Source: Lentisphaerota bacterium
Lineage (GTDB): Bacteria; Verrucomicrobiota; Kiritimatiellia; RFP12; UBA1067
Assembly: GCA_015061765.1 (NCBI GenBank)
Contig: SUVZ01000169.1
Span: forward strand, 1-7,699
Length of the DNA: 7,699 nt
Direction: 5' to 3'
The notes under the pieces were generated by a model. That model was not told the origin of the DNA. It made no database searches and worked only from the letters and a program-made list of their open reading frames with translations. This document shows, piece by piece, positions 7,534 through 7,699 of this stretch (position 1 is the stretch's first letter; every line of letters starts with the position of its first letter). The position numbers and the translations under genes are program-made.

Positions 7534-7577
7534 TGTCCACTATTATGGCAAACTGCGCTTGCGTTTAGTTCTGGACA
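7534..7577. repeat. Inverted repeat TGTCCA / TGGACA with nested arms
   Basis: Perfect 6-nt arms TGTCCA (7534-7539) and TGGACA (7572-7577) enclose nested AAAC (7550-7553) and GTTT (7563-7566) arms around a GC-rich centre. It may be a remnant of a mobile-element end, a regulatory stem-loop or chance. I do not recognise it with confidence. Confidence 0.4.
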
Positions 7578-7590
7578 GATATTCCAAAAC

Positions 7591-7596
7591 TATAAT
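7591..7596 (+). promoter_or_regulatory. Possible plus-strand -10 box
   Basis: TATAAT on the plus strand, with only a weak -35 candidate (GTTCTG at 17 nt). If active it would start a short RNA near 7603 ending around the stem-loop at 7635-7667. The AT-rich setting makes a chance match quite possible. Confidence 0.3.
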
Positions 7597-7634
7597 TTTT
7601 CGCGATAGGGATGGTTGGTTAGGATGCCTGTAGT

Positions 7635-7667
7635 AGGGTGCGTAAGGCTAACTGCCCTACGCACCCT
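7635..7667. repeat. Stem-loop palindrome, REP/MITE-like or terminator-like
   Basis: Arms AGGGTGCGTA (7635-7644) and TACGCACCCT (7658-7667) pair perfectly over 10 bp; a further GGC/GCC pair lies inside, with loop TAACT. The one interior mismatch is A-C on the plus strand but a G-U wobble on the minus strand. The plus strand continues into TTAAAAATATTTTTAA (7667-7682, itself a perfect palindrome), so it could act as a weak plus-strand terminator. The core GTAGGGTGCGT...ACGCACC resembles intergenic palindromes I recall from several bacterial groups; that resemblance is from memory. Confidence 0.6.
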
Positions 7668-7699
7668 TAAAAATATTTTTAACTGTTTTGAAGAAAACG

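Larger units (their letters stand above)
7485..7699. other. Non-coding stretch upstream of fba
   Basis: No credible gene is seen here on either strand. The stretch is AT-richer than the coding part. It holds an inverted repeat TGTCCA...TGGACA (7534-7577), a TATAAT box on the plus strand (7591-7596), a long stem-loop (7635-7667) and a 16-nt AT-rich palindrome (7667-7682). The gene to the right lies outside the window. Confidence 0.7.

Overview
This window looks like part of a chromosome from a moderately GC-rich, Gram-negative-type bacterium. The evidence is a lipoprotein signal, a periplasmic PEGA-repeat protein, and Tad-type and ExbD-type envelope domains. The mix of TadC, an FHA-TM protein, a PEGA protein, TlyA and LigA, plus a class II aldolase, is compatible with a member of the PVC group (for example an uncultured, possibly gut-associated Kiritimatiellota or Verrucomicrobiota lineage). 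That placement is inference from gene content only, with low to moderate confidence. Every recognisable gene is on the minus strand, so transcription runs from high to low coordinates.

Right part (about 5460-7699): a non-coding stretch (7485-7699) holds two inverted-repeat structures. Next comes a near-consensus promoter (TTGAAA, 17 nt, TATAAT) driving a class II fructose-bisphosphate aldolase gene (7407-6409). A strong intrinsic terminator follows, and directly after it, without room for a new promoter, lies a short ApbE-like flavin transferase gene (6343-5531). That gene ends at its own stem-loop terminator (5460-5498).

Left part (1-5383): an extended -10 promoter (TGG-TATAAT) precedes a complete tRNA-Arg(CCU) gene with encoded CCA (5358-5282). 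Only 6 nt after the CCA begins a tightly packed six-gene minus-strand run: tadC-like T2SSF protein, FHA-TM-helical-repeat protein, five-repeat PEGA protein, tlyA rRNA 2'-O-methyltransferase, a small lipoprotein with an ExbD/TolR-like domain, and the first 177 codons of ligA, which runs off the left edge. Junctions are GTGA or ATGA overlaps or gaps of 10-14 nt with clear Shine-Dalgarno sites, so this is very probably one operon mixing envelope or secretion-like proteins with RNA and DNA maintenance enzymes.

The most unusual points are: the tRNA fused to the head of the operon, with a tadC that has no visible ribosome binding site; a tadC lying apart from tadA and tadB but joined to FHA and PEGA partners that put sensor-like domains on both sides of the inner membrane; an ExbD-like domain on a lipoprotein anchor; the terminator between fba and apbE; and an intergenic palindrome at 7635-7667 resembling REP or MITE-type mobile palindromes. 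No CRISPR array, rRNA or intact insertion sequence was seen.
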